NCBI RefSeq assembly: GCF_018283675.1
Contig: NZ_JAGVRK010000001.1
Span: 496,001 to 560,000 of the forward strand
Source: Metabacillus flavus
Lineage (GTDB): Bacteria; Bacillota; Bacilli; Bacillales; Bacillaceae
Direction: 5' to 3'
DNA: 64,000 bases
This document shows positions 35,304-42,963 of the stretch, in pieces. The position numbers and the translations under genes were made by a program. The notes under the pieces are model-generated. The model worked only from the letters and a program-made list of their open reading frames with translations, had not been told where the DNA came from and did no database searches. The stretch's first letter is position 1. Every line of letters starts with the position of its first letter.

Positions 35304-35615
35304 ATTAAGGAGATGCTTCGTGCGGTTTGAAAATAGCTGAAGGGCAAACACAGAACCTCCTTTTCTCACTTCCTGGTCTTCTGATTTGCTTAGTTCAATA
35401 TCTTCAAGCATGTTTAGGAAAACATTCACGTCATTCGGATCCTTAAGAATGATTTTTTCGCCGTTTCGCAGGTCGGTGATTTCCACTTCTTTGTAAAGGT
35501 GCGTTTTTACATAGGACAACAGCATTATTTTTCCAGGAATCTTACTTTCATCTGGATTTGGCGAACAGGATACGAGCAGCAGAATGACTGTCAAGCCCAG
35601 GAGAAGTTTTTCCAC
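35235..35615 (-). CDS. Small putative lipoprotein, 3' end overlapping the SDR gene
   Basis: A 126-residue frame that begins with a lipoprotein signal (EKLLLGLTVILLLVSCSPN; Cys near residue 17). About 70 residues of alpha+beta character follow, with a conserved-looking VEITDLRNGEKIILKDPNDVNVFL. The GTG at 35615 fits the GAGGTGAGG site best; another GTG lies three codons upstream. The last ~23 codons run antisense through the 3' end of the SDR gene, and look like read-through after loss of the original stop. The function is unknown. Confidence 0.6.
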   Translation of the reverse strand: MEKLLLGLTVILLLVSCSPNPDESKIPGKIMLLSYVKTHLYKEVEITDLRNGEKIILKDPNDVNVFLNMLEDIELSKSEDQEVRKGGSVFALQLFSNRTKHLLNSNPECMPAVHRYALARDKRRLL

Positions 35616-35664
35616 ATACCTCACCTCGTTTTGTTTCCATCATACATTATTTGGTAAAAAATAA

Positions 35665-35690
35665 AAAGGCGGCCGGAAAGGCTGCCTTTC
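35665..35690 (-). terminator. Terminator of the nitroreductase gene
   Basis: On the minus strand AAAGGCAGCC pairs with GGCCGCCTTT (one G-T pair) around TTTCC and runs into TTTTTATTTTTT. It overlaps the region just before the nitroreductase stop. Confidence 0.75.
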
Positions 35691-35692
35691 GC

Positions 35693-36343
35693 TTATTTAT
35701 GAAATTTCACACGTTCTTCAACCGGTTTGAATTCCTTCGGTGCCGGAGCAGATACTGGCTTTCCAAAAGGCATTTGCGCAATAAGCTTCCAGCCGGCAGG
35801 AATATGCCATTCCCTTTTCACATCATCATCAATCAGCGGATTGTAATGCTGAAGGGAAGCTCCGAAGCCTTCCAGTTCAAGTGCTGTCCATACCACAAAC
35901 TGAAGCATGCCGGATGAATGGTGAGACCAGATTGGGAAATTTTCGCGGTAAAGAGTAAATTGCTGCTGCAGGGATTCAATCACCGCTTCATCTTCAAAGA
36001 ACAAAACCGTTCCATATCCGCTGCTGAAGGCGCCCATTTTTTCTTCAGTCGGTCCGAATGAATCTGAAGGTACAATTTTTCGAAGGGATTCGGACGTAAT
36101 ATTCCACAATTTATCATGCTGTTCCCCAAGCAGGACAACCACTCTCGCGCTTTGAGAGTTGAAAGCGGAAGGAGTGTGCTTAACGGCATGCTCGATTACC
36201 TCTCTGATGCGTTCGTCCGGTACAACCTCATCCTTGCTGATCGAGTAAAATGAACGTCTTTCTTCAATAGCAGTTGGAAAGTCCTTTTTTACCGTACTGC
36301 CCGCATTTTCTTTGCTTCCAAATACACTATCAAAAAATCCCAT
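35693..36343 (-). CDS. Nitroreductase-family protein
   Basis: A 216-residue FMN-dependent nitroreductase of the Frm2/Hbn1-like subgroup. It has the AIEERRSFYSISKD start with its Arg-Arg-Ser flavin contact, the HTPSAFNSQSARVVVLLG segment near residue 56, and ends with LIAQMPFGKPVSAP. Such enzymes reduce nitroaromatics or quinones. A GAAGAGGT site precedes the ATG. It lies next to a VOC dioxygenase and an HxlR regulator, a set that points to electrophile or quinone stress. Confidence 0.85.
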   Translation of the reverse strand: MGFFDSVFGSKENAGSTVKKDFPTAIEERRSFYSISKDEVVPDERIREVIEHAVKHTPSAFNSQSARVVVLLGEQHDKLWNITSESLRKIVPSDSFGPTEEKMGAFSSGYGTVLFFEDEAVIESLQQQFTLYRENFPIWSHHSSGMLQFVVWTALELEGFGASLQHYNPLIDDDVKREWHIPAGWKLIAQMPFGKPVSAPAPKEFKPVEERVKFHK

Positions 36344-36392
36344 TGTCGTTACCTCTTCTCTCAGTAGATTTTATATAAATAGCCTGCCCTGT

Positions 36393-37244
36393 TTATACAG
36401 CCAGATGAATCCAATTTCCGGAAGGGTCAGCTGCGAGGATCATATCTTCCTTAGTGATGGTTTCTGCCCCAAGCTTTTCAAGACGGCTGACTGCGTTTTG
36501 TCTTTCCTCTGCATTTGGATAGATGATGGTGAAAGAGACCATTCTCACGCTGTTTTCAGAAGGCTTGGTGGCTCCTTCTCCGTTCCATGTATTCAGACCA
36601 AGATGGTGATGGTAGCCGCCAGTTGAGATAAAGAGGGCCTGATTTCCGTATCTCGTCACCACTTCAAACCCAAGGCCTTCCGTGTAAAAGCGTTCTGCAT
36701 CGACAAGATTTGAAACATGCAGATGAATGTGGCCCATGACGGTGTCAGCAGGCATGCCGCGCCAATCAGCTAGAGTACTCTCTGATAGGAGATCTTCCGC
36801 TTGGAGCGTATTGGTGGCCATTTCAACCTGCCCATCGGTCCATTGCCAATTTTCAGAAGGCCGGTCCGCGTAGATTTCAATTCCATTGCCATCCGGATCT
36901 GCGAAATAGATGGCTTCACTCACAAGATGATCCGAGGCACCTTGAACCGGATATTGGGTATGAAGCAAATGGTGAAGAAACGATGATAAGTCCTTTCTTG
37001 AAGGAAGCAAAATAGCAAAGTGATACAGTCCGGTCCGGCGCGGCTCCCTTGGCAGCAAGCCATTCTGTTGTTCAAGAGTGAGTATCGGATGGGCACCATC
37101 TGCCGTCAAAGACACCTTTTCCGGTGACTTGTTTAAAACGCTGAGACCTATGATGGATGTATAAAATTCCTCTGCCCGCTTCAAATCGCCTGTCAAAAGA
37201 GTTACTTTGCTTACGAAAGTGTTTGGATGCTGCTGAAATTTCAT
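36393..37244 (-). CDS. VOC-family protein, CatE-like catechol 2,3-dioxygenase
   Basis: A two-module vicinal oxygen chelate protein of about 283 residues. The first module has TGDLKRAEEFYTSIIGL and the second HIHLHVSNLVDAERFYTEGLGF. Candidate metal ligands are His in GLYHFAI or GHIHLHV and Glu in GIEIYADRP. Length and layout match B. subtilis CatE (YfiE), an extradiol catechol dioxygenase. I use the ATG at 37244 because GGAGGG lies seven bases upstream; the adjacent ATG at 37247 is an alternative. It is divergent from the HxlR regulator across TTACT/AGTAA dyads. Confidence 0.8.
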   Translation of the reverse strand: MKFQQHPNTFVSKVTLLTGDLKRAEEFYTSIIGLSVLNKSPEKVSLTADGAHPILTLEQQNGLLPREPRRTGLYHFAILLPSRKDLSSFLHHLLHTQYPVQGASDHLVSEAIYFADPDGNGIEIYADRPSENWQWTDGQVEMATNTLQAEDLLSESTLADWRGMPADTVMGHIHLHVSNLVDAERFYTEGLGFEVVTRYGNQALFISTGGYHHHLGLNTWNGEGATKPSENSVRMVSFTIIYPNAEERQNAVSRLEKLGAETITKEDMILAADPSGNWIHLAV

Positions 37245-37263
37245 CATGAAACCCTCCATTTAA

Positions 37264-37298
37264 TTACTTAGAGTAAACAAGTTACTTTATGTAAGTAA
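37264..37298. promoter_or_regulatory. Two TTACT/AGTAA dyads, candidate HxlR-type operators
   Basis: TTACT-N3-AGTAA (37264-37276) and TTACTT-N5-AAGTAA (37282-37298) lie between the divergent dioxygenase and regulator genes. Their place and symmetry suit a dimeric repressor acting on one or both genes. Assignment to the HxlR protein is inferred from position. Confidence 0.6.
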
Positions 37299-37400
37299 TA
37301 TATGACGACTGTGAATATCTGTCAAGTAACTCGGTTGTAAATTGTAACTTTTTTATTTTTTGTAATCATGATATATAATAAAAAAACAGGAGTGAGGAAA

Positions 37401-37736
37401 ATGGAACCACTAAACATATGCCCAAGGTTCGAGCAAGCCATTAACATGCTAGGCAAACGGTGGACAGGCTTAATTATCCATCAGCTTCTCGATGGACCAA
37501 AACGATTCAGTGTACTTGAAGCATCAACATCCATCAGCGGAAGAGTCCTATCAGACAGGCTGAAGGATCTTGAACAGAACGGCGTCGTAAAACGCAACAT
37601 CATCCCTGAATCTCCCGTCCGCATCGAATATTCGCTTACAGACAAAGGCTTAGCACTTGAACCTATATTGAGAGAAATTGAAAACTGGTCGCAAAACTGG
37701 ATTGAACAGGATCAGGAAGAACAGATTGGCCAATGA
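37401..37736 (+). CDS. HxlR-family regulator (YodB/CatR-like)
   Basis: A 111-residue winged-helix HxlR regulator. NICPRFEQAINMLGKRWTGLIIHQLLDGPKRF at the start aligns with YodB and CatR, and the single N-terminal Cys (residue 7) matches the redox-sensing Cys of those quinone and diamide sensors. The ATG at 37401 follows GAGGAAA. It is divergent from a CatE-like dioxygenase and a nitroreductase. In B. subtilis YodB and CatR repress such genes, so a thiol-based electrophile response is likely. Confidence 0.85.
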   Translation: MEPLNICPRFEQAINMLGKRWTGLIIHQLLDGPKRFSVLEASTSISGRVLSDRLKDLEQNGVVKRNIIPESPVRIEYSLTDKGLALEPILREIENWSQNWIEQDQEEQIGQ

Positions 37737-37813
37737 CCCGATGGGGTGGTTGGCTTTTTTTATGGGACTGTTTAAACGGGCAAAGCTGGTAATAGGGGCA
37801 ACGGGGTTAACTG

Positions 37814-37938
37814 GAGGCGGATGTGGACTAGCTGGAAACGAATGCGGGCCAACTTGAGACGAATGCGGGCCAACTCTAGGCAAATACGGGCCAACTCGAG
37901 ACGGATGCGGGCCAACTCCACCCAAATACGGGCCGAAC
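37814..37938. repeat. 21-bp minisatellite (about six units)
   Basis: GCGGGCC or ACGGGCC recurs every 21 bases exactly (37844, 37865, 37886, 37907, 37928), in units like ACGAATGCGGGCCAACT plus four variable bases; a decayed unit precedes them. Seven-codon periodicity gives repetitive open frames on both strands, which I do not regard as genes. Confidence 0.9.
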
Positions 37939-37946
37939 GACAAAAA

Positions 37947-38177
37947 TCAGCAAAATTTGCACACTCCCCCAAACAAAAAAGCGATTCCTTCATCACCGTT
38001 ACCGGGAAGGGATCGCTTTTTGTGCTTGGATAGTTGTTTTTTCCATTTTTCCTGTTTTGTCATCGTTTTGCGTTCGTGCATGCTGTAGTCGGGTGCAGAT
38101 CCTCTCAATGCACTTGGGTCGAACCCGCCGCTGCGTATTTTATGCTCTCTTAGTTTTCTGGCTTTACTCTTCGCCAT
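37947..38177 (-). CDS. Small basic conserved protein (YqkK-like)
   Basis: A 76-residue, Lys/Arg-rich protein beginning MAKSKARKLREHKIRSGGF and containing SMHERKTMTKQEKWKK. I recall similar small Bacillus proteins of the YqkK type, of unknown function. Its last ~15 codons include a hairpin that works as a terminator (37976-38021), so the true 3' end may be unusual. The ATG is preceded by a GAGGTG-like site. Confidence 0.7.
   Translation of the reverse strand: MAKSKARKLREHKIRSGGFDPSALRGSAPDYSMHERKTMTKQEKWKKQLSKHKKRSLPGNGDEGIAFLFGGVCKFC
37976..38021. terminator. Hairpin inside the 3' end of the small basic gene
   Basis: AAAAAGCGATTCCTTC pairs with GAAGGGATCGCTTTTT (one G-T pair) around a 14-base loop. 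It has A and T runs on both strands. Confidence 0.8.
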
Positions 38178-38223
38178 GTTTAATCACCTCATAAATAGTA
38201 TACCATTTTTATCCTGATTCGGC

Positions 38224-38254
38224 TTGATTCTGACGTAACGTCAGATTGTATAAT
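38224..38254 (+). promoter_or_regulatory. MerR-type promoter/operator of merR-bmrA
   Basis: TTGATT (38224-38229) and TATAAT (38249-38254) are separated by 19 bases, the over-long spacer typical of MerR-activated promoters. The spacer and its edge hold the perfect dyad TCTGACGT-A-ACGTCAGA (38229-38245). The start codon is only 22 bases after the -10 element. Confidence 0.9.
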
Positions 38255-38276
38255 GAAGGCATGGGAGGTCTTTCCA

Positions 38277-39059
38277 ATGAATGAAACTTTATATACAATC
38301 GGAAAATTCGCAAAAAAGACAGGTGTTACAGTCCGGACACTCCGCTATTATGATCAGCAGGAAATGATTAAACCAAGTTTCGTCAGCGAGTCTGGGCGGA
38401 GGTATTACAAAGATGAAGATTTAGTCGTTCTTCAGCAAATTCTTTCGCTTAAGTTCCTGGATTTCAGTCTCCAGCAGATTCGCGAATTGCTTGCTGCGGC
38501 TGACGGAGATTTAACATCATCGCTTAAAATGCAAAAGGAGCTTATGATACAGAAACAGAATCATTTAAACCGGGTTATTCTCTCCTTGGATCATGCAATT
38601 GGAATTTTTGAGACAGAGAAGCGTCCGAACCTGCAGATTCTCTCGTTTGTGATCGACAGTATCCAAAATGAAGAGGGGCATATGGATTGGGTAAAGCAGA
38701 ATTTCCCTGAAAGGTATGCGAAGCGGGTCGAGAGCATTACCGGGGATGAATGGATGGAACTGCATAAAAAGACGGCACTGCTTTTCCAGGAGATGAAGGA
38801 AGCGCTGAAGACCTGGAAACCTGAATCTCCGCAGGTACAGCGTCTTGTCGGTGAATGCCTGGACATGCTTGCCGGAATACTTGGTGAACAGGACATATTG
38901 ACGGACATGATTTCTTTGGACCTTGATTGGGAGGGGATAGGGGAGAAAGCAGAACAAGACCTTTTCTCAGTTTCTCCGTTTACAAGGCAGGAGGAAAAGT
39001 TAATAGAAAAAGCTTTTGAACATTATTACATTGGGAGGGGAATTCAAAGTCATGACTGA
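38277..39059 (+). CDS. MerR-family regulator of the adjacent ABC exporter
   Basis: A 260-residue MerR regulator. The DNA-binding domain is YTIGKFAKKTGVTVRTLRYYDQQEMIKPSFVSESGRRYY; a coiled coil follows (about residues 75-120), then a ~130-residue effector domain of the TipAS-like kind that could bind drugs. The ATG at 38277 follows GGGAGGTC. It overlaps the bmrA-like gene by eight bases and stands behind a MerR-type promoter, so it probably controls its own operon. Confidence 0.9.
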   Translation: MNETLYTIGKFAKKTGVTVRTLRYYDQQEMIKPSFVSESGRRYYKDEDLVVLQQILSLKFLDFSLQQIRELLAAADGDLTSSLKMQKELMIQKQNHLNRVILSLDHAIGIFETEKRPNLQILSFVIDSIQNEEGHMDWVKQNFPERYAKRVESITGDEWMELHKKTALLFQEMKEALKTWKPESPQVQRLVGECLDMLAGILGEQDILTDMISLDLDWEGIGEKAEQDLFSVSPFTRQEEKLIEKAFEHYYIGRGIQSHD

Positions 39060-40806
39060 CCAGGCAAAAAATGCAGATAAAAAGCAGCTGGATGCCTTTA
39101 TAAACCTGCTGAAAAAACATAAACCCGCCACTTGGATGATTGTTTTCGTTCTGTTTTTAAGCCTGCTTGAAACAGGAGCCAGTTTAATTGTTCCAATCTT
39201 TACAAAACAGCTGGTCGATCAGGCAGGAGCTGCAGCTTTAAGCACGGGGATGATTTTCCTTCTGATTGGTGCATTCGTGCTGCAATCCATTGGAGCAGGG
39301 TTTTCCTATTATATGCTGATGTATATTGGAGAAGTTATCGTAAAGGGAATCCGCGAACAGCTGTGGGGGCACATTTTAAAGCTGCCTGTCCCTTATTTCG
39401 ACCAGCATCAGTCCGGGGAAACGATGAGCCGGATTACCCAGGATACGAATACGATCAAAACATTGATTACCAATCATCTTGTTACATTCATATCCGGAAT
39501 CATTGCCATTGCGGGTTCTGTCGTTATCCTCTTCATGCTGGACTGGAAAATGACAGCGATCATGCTTGCCGTCATCCCTTTATCAATGCTTTTGCTGTGG
39601 CCGATGGGAAGGAAAATGTATAAAATCTCGAAGGCGACTCAGGATGGAATGGCTTCCTTCAGCGGTGATCTTGGACGGGTCCTTGGTGAAGTCAGACTCG
39701 TTAAGGCCTACAGCGGCGAAGAGATTGAAGAAGAAAAGGGCAGAAGCGGTATTGGCAATTTGTTCAGACTGGGTCTTCGTGAGGCGAAAATCCAGGCGGT
39801 GGTTAGTCCGTTTATGACAACGATTATGATGGTCGTTCTTGTCATCCTGATTGGCTATGGAGGGGTGAGGGTAGCGACCGGAAGCTTAACCGCAGGCACG
39901 TTGGTCGCCATTATCATCTACGTCTTTCAAATCATCGTTCCATTCACCCAGCTTGCTTCGTTTTTTACTGCCTTTCAAAAAGCGATGGGAGCGACAGACC
40001 GGATTCATGAATTGCTTAGTCTGAAAACAGAGGAGAATGGACATTCAGAAGTGGAGGTGCTGAATAAAGAGGTGCGCTTTGAGAACATTCATTTCAGCTA
40101 TTCAGAGGATAAACCGATATTAACTGATCTTTCGTTTACCATTGCCCCCAGCAAAACCGTGGCCCTCGTCGGACCGAGCGGCGGCGGGAAGACGACTATT
40201 TTTTCTCTAATCGAACGTTTTTACAAACCTGTGTCAGGTGAAGTGAAAATCGGCGGGCAGGATATCAGCACCCTTGACCTGCGCAGCTGGAGGAAGCAAA
40301 TTGGCTACGTGTCTCAGGACAGTCCCATTATGTCAGGATCGATCCGGGATAATATTTGCTATGGCCTTGAGCGGGAAATCGGGGACTCAGAAGTGGAGAA
40401 CGCGGCCCGGCTTGCAAATGCCGCAGAGTTTATTGAAAAAATGCCGGACCGCTATGAAACGGAGGTTGGGGAGCGGGGAGTCAAGCTTTCGGGAGGGCAA
40501 AGGCAGCGTATTGCCATCGCAAGAGCCATTTTAAAAAATCCGTCCCTGCTGCTGCTTGATGAAGCGACCTCTAATCTGGACAGCGAATCAGAGGTTCTCG
40601 TTCAGCATGCACTGAAAAACCTGATGAAGGGCCGGACGACTTTTGTCATTGCCCACAGATTATCCACAGTTGTTGATGCAGACCAGATTCTTGTATTGGA
40701 AAACGGAAGACTGACCGGGCAGGGAACTCACGAAGAATTACTGGACGGTCACACACTATACAGGAAACTTGCTGAAAAGCAGCTTCAGCTGGAACCGGCG
40801 AATTGA
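39052..40806 (+). CDS. bmrA: BmrA-like multidrug ABC exporter
   Basis: A 584-residue homodimeric-type ABC half-transporter very similar to B. subtilis BmrA (589 residues). Six transmembrane helices are followed by a nucleotide-binding domain with GPSGGGKTT near residue 377, LSGGQRQRIAIARAI, LLLDEATSNLD with the catalytic Glu, and IAHRLST. All catalytic motifs are intact, in contrast to the pair at 20.7-24.2 kb. The ATG at 39052 follows GGGAGGGG. It is the second gene of a MerR-controlled operon, which suggests induction by its drug substrates. Confidence 0.9.
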   Translation: MTDQAKNADKKQLDAFINLLKKHKPATWMIVFVLFLSLLETGASLIVPIFTKQLVDQAGAAALSTGMIFLLIGAFVLQSIGAGFSYYMLMYIGEVIVKGIREQLWGHILKLPVPYFDQHQSGETMSRITQDTNTIKTLITNHLVTFISGIIAIAGSVVILFMLDWKMTAIMLAVIPLSMLLLWPMGRKMYKISKATQDGMASFSGDLGRVLGEVRLVKAYSGEEIEEEKGRSGIGNLFRLGLREAKIQAVVSPFMTTIMMVVLVILIGYGGVRVATGSLTAGTLVAIIIYVFQIIVPFTQLASFFTAFQKAMGATDRIHELLSLKTEENGHSEVEVLNKEVRFENIHFSYSEDKPILTDLSFTIAPSKTVALVGPSGGGKTTIFSLIERFYKPVSGEVKIGGQDISTLDLRSWRKQIGYVSQDSPIMSGSIRDNICYGLEREIGDSEVENAARLANAAEFIEKMPDRYETEVGERGVKLSGGQRQRIAIARAILKNPSLLLLDEATSNLDSESEVLVQHALKNLMKGRTTFVIAHRLSTVVDADQILVLENGRLTGQGTHEELLDGHTLYRKLAEKQLQLEPAN

Positions 40807-40814
40807 TTGAACCA

Positions 40815-40846
40815 AAAAAGCCCAAGAGAATATTCTTGGGCTTTCC
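40815..40846. terminator. Bidirectional terminator
   Basis: AAAGCCCAAGA pairs with TCTTGGGCTTT, between the convergent bmrA and khtU genes, with A and T runs on both sides. Confidence 0.9.
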
Positions 40847-40852
40847 CATATC

Positions 40853-42082
40853 TTATGGAAGGACGTTTTCTTTCACTTTCACTTTTTCTTTCGGCTGCTT
40901 CCATTTGAAAATCTTGTTCAAACCATTATATATATGCTTGGATTCTTTCGTAAGCAAAGGTCCAAGGATGGCGAGAATGAGCACATAGAGTGCCGAAAAT
41001 GGCTGCAGTACGGCCATCAGACCGCCTGATAACCCCAAATTGGCCATGATGATGGAAAATTCCCCCCGAGATACGATGGTCAGTCCGATATTGGCTGAGG
41101 CTTTATGGGACAAGCCTGCTCTTCTTCCAGCAATCATACCGGCAACGAAGTTTCCGATGATTGTAATAGCTACCGCTCCGAGTGCAAGCCAAATCGCTCC
41201 TCCGAGTGTGAATGGATCAATGCTTAATCCAAAGCTGAAAAAGAAGATAGCGCCGAAAAAGTCGCGGAATGGAACAACGAGATGTTCGATCCGTTCACCC
41301 TGATCGGTTTCAGAAAAGACCAGACCAAGCAGCAATGCACCGATTGCTTCAGCAACATGGATCGTTTCTGAAAATCCGGCAATGAAGAATAAAGCCGCAA
41401 ACACGACGATGATGAAAATTTCATCAGACGAGATGTTGAGTAATTTGTTTAAAAGAGGTGTGGCTTTTCTAGCAATAATGAAGAAAGCCAGCATATAGCC
41501 TAGGGCAATCAGAACGGACACGATGGTTCCGCCAATTGACGTGGAGTCTCCCAAAATCAAACCGGAGACAACGGAGAGGTATACCGCTAAAAAAATGTCC
41601 TCGAACATGATGATGCCAAGAATTAATTCCGTTTCTTTATTACCGGTACGGCGCAGATCCACAAGCACCTTTGCAACGATTGCACTTGATGATATGGTAA
41701 TAATTCCTGCGATGATCAGAATTTCTAAAATCGGAAAGCCCATAATCAAAGCGTAGAGAAAACCAAGAGCGAAGTTGATGGAAATATAGATGCTTCCGCC
41801 AATTACAATAGATTTTCCTGATTTTATGAGTTTTCCGACAGAGAATTCCAGACCGAGGTAGAAGAGAAGGAAGAGAATCCCGATGCGCCCCAGAAAATCA
41901 ATGAATTCTGCGCTTTCAATGAACCTGAGGTTAATAATGCCGATAACAGGGGCATGAGGGCCGACGAGCATACCAATCACAATCAAAAACGGTATGATGG
42001 AGAAATGAAGTTTTCCTGCCAGTATCGCGGCAAATGCTACTAATAACAGTGCTGTTCCTACTTCAAAAATCAAATGATCCAT
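40853..42082 (-). CDS. khtU: K+/H+ antiporter subunit KhtU
   Basis: A 409-residue CPA2-family monovalent cation/proton antiporter with 12 to 13 hydrophobic segments. It shows the GIIMFEDIFLAVYL and FFFSFGLSIDP stretches expected in the Na+/H+ exchanger fold. The length and the linked KhtT gene identify it as KhtU (YhaU), which exports K+ for pH and potassium homeostasis and in methylglyoxal protection. It lies six bases after khtT, in one operon. Confidence 0.9.
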   Translation of the reverse strand: MDHLIFEVGTALLLVAFAAILAGKLHFSIIPFLIVIGMLVGPHAPVIGIINLRFIESAEFIDFLGRIGILFLLFYLGLEFSVGKLIKSGKSIVIGGSIYISINFALGFLYALIMGFPILEILIIAGIITISSSAIVAKVLVDLRRTGNKETELILGIIMFEDIFLAVYLSVVSGLILGDSTSIGGTIVSVLIALGYMLAFFIIARKATPLLNKLLNISSDEIFIIVVFAALFFIAGFSETIHVAEAIGALLLGLVFSETDQGERIEHLVVPFRDFFGAIFFFSFGLSIDPFTLGGAIWLALGAVAITIIGNFVAGMIAGRRAGLSHKASANIGLTIVSRGEFSIIMANLGLSGGLMAVLQPFSALYVLILAILGPLLTKESKHIYNGLNKIFKWKQPKEKVKVKENVLP

Positions 42083-42088
42083 CTATAC

Positions 42089-42586
42089 TTATCCCCCCTT
42101 ATTGGATAGCAAATCCTTAATAATATTACGCAAGTCTTTTCTTTCACCGGAAATCACCAATGTATCTCCAGCTTCAATGATGGCCTCCGGTCCCGGAGTG
42201 AGCTGCTTGGATTGGTTTTTTTTGATAATGGCAATTATGGTGATGCCGTAATTGCTGCGGACATCGATATCCCCGATGGACTGGTTGACAGCGGGTGCGC
42301 CCGGTTCTACTTTAAACCACTCGATAATGAGATCATCGAACGCGAGCTCAATGTTTTCCATAGCTTTTGGCTTGTATGTCATGCCGCCGAGAATAGCGGC
42401 AAGCTGCCTTGCTTCTGCATCATTCATGGTAATGTTGGAGATGCTCTCTTCATGATCATCATCATCGTAATGGTACATTTCTCTTCTGCCATCGTCGTGG
42501 ATAATGACCGTGATTTTGTCATTGTTGCGGGTCACCGCCTCGAATTTTCTTCCGATTCCGGGTAAATCGCATTCTCGAATGTTCAT
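42089..42586 (-). CDS. khtT: K+/H+ antiporter regulatory subunit KhtT
   Basis: A 165-residue cytoplasmic protein with an N-terminal ~80-residue domain and a C-terminal RCK_C (TrkA-C) domain (about residues 75-160, IEWFKVEPGAPAVNQSIGDIDVR, ending in EAGDTLVISGERKDL). KhtT gates KhtU and in B. subtilis binds c-di-AMP through this domain. The length equals B. subtilis KhtT. I choose the ATG at 42586 after AAGGAAGGGG. It is the middle gene of the operon. Confidence 0.9.
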   Translation of the reverse strand: MNIRECDLPGIGRKFEAVTRNNDKITVIIHDDGRREMYHYDDDDHEESISNITMNDAEARQLAAILGGMTYKPKAMENIELAFDDLIIEWFKVEPGAPAVNQSIGDIDVRSNYGITIIAIIKKNQSKQLTPGPEAIIEAGDTLVISGERKDLRNIIKDLLSNKGG

Positions 42587-42602
42587 AATATGAACCCCTT
42601 CC

Positions 42603-42830
42603 TTATTCCTCATTTAAATGGTTTTTGGCCTTGCGCATCAGCTGCTTGAATTTCTCATCACTTACAATGTCCTGAATATTATGAAGAGATTCCAAATCAG
42701 CCTTCGTCATGATGACGAGCCCGTCCTCTTCAATAAATGCAATCCGTTCCCCCTCATGAAGATTCAGCGTTTCACGGATGTGTTTAGGGATGGTGATTTG
42801 TCCCTTCGAGCTCAGTTTGGAAAATTCCAT
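42603..42830 (-). CDS. AbrB/SpoVT-type DNA-binding protein at the head of the khtTU operon
   Basis: A 75-residue protein with a swapped-hairpin AbrB/MazE domain (FSKLSSKGQITIPKHIRETLNLHEGERIAFIEEDGL) and a charged C-terminal helix. The ATG at 42830 lies eight bases after AAGGAG; the ATG two codons earlier is too close. B. subtilis has the unrelated khtS at this place. It may regulate the operon or act as an antitoxin-like factor, but no toxin gene follows. Confidence 0.82.
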   Translation of the reverse strand: MEFSKLSSKGQITIPKHIRETLNLHEGERIAFIEEDGLVIMTKADLESLHNIQDIVSDEKFKQLMRKAKNHLNEE

Positions 42831-42924
42831 GTTCATTCTCCTTGATTTCTTTGTTTTCTAGGAATTCCTTACTTTCCTTACTTTTATTTTAACAGAAATT
42901 TGGAAAAGCATCTAATGATAAGAA

Positions 42925-42956
42925 TAAAAAGACCAAATCACTGGGATTTGGTCTGA
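42925..42956 (-). terminator. Terminator of the marR-MFS operon
   Basis: On the minus strand AGACCAAATC pairs with GATTTGGTCT, followed by TTTTTATT. Confidence 0.9.
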
Positions 42957-42963
42957 ATCAATT

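Noticed and set aside
35235-35624. Start at the GTG at 35624 for the lipoprotein
   Set aside because: That codon overlaps the GAGGTGAGG ribosome site, so the GTG at 35615 is preferred.
37814-37938. Possible CRISPR array
   Set aside because: The 21-base units are contiguous with no unique spacers of fixed length, and no cas genes are near.
37772-38033. Leu/Arg-rich heptad-like proteins on both strands
   Set aside because: The pattern is a product of the 21-bp minisatellite (seven codons per unit) and not evidence for a coiled-coil protein.
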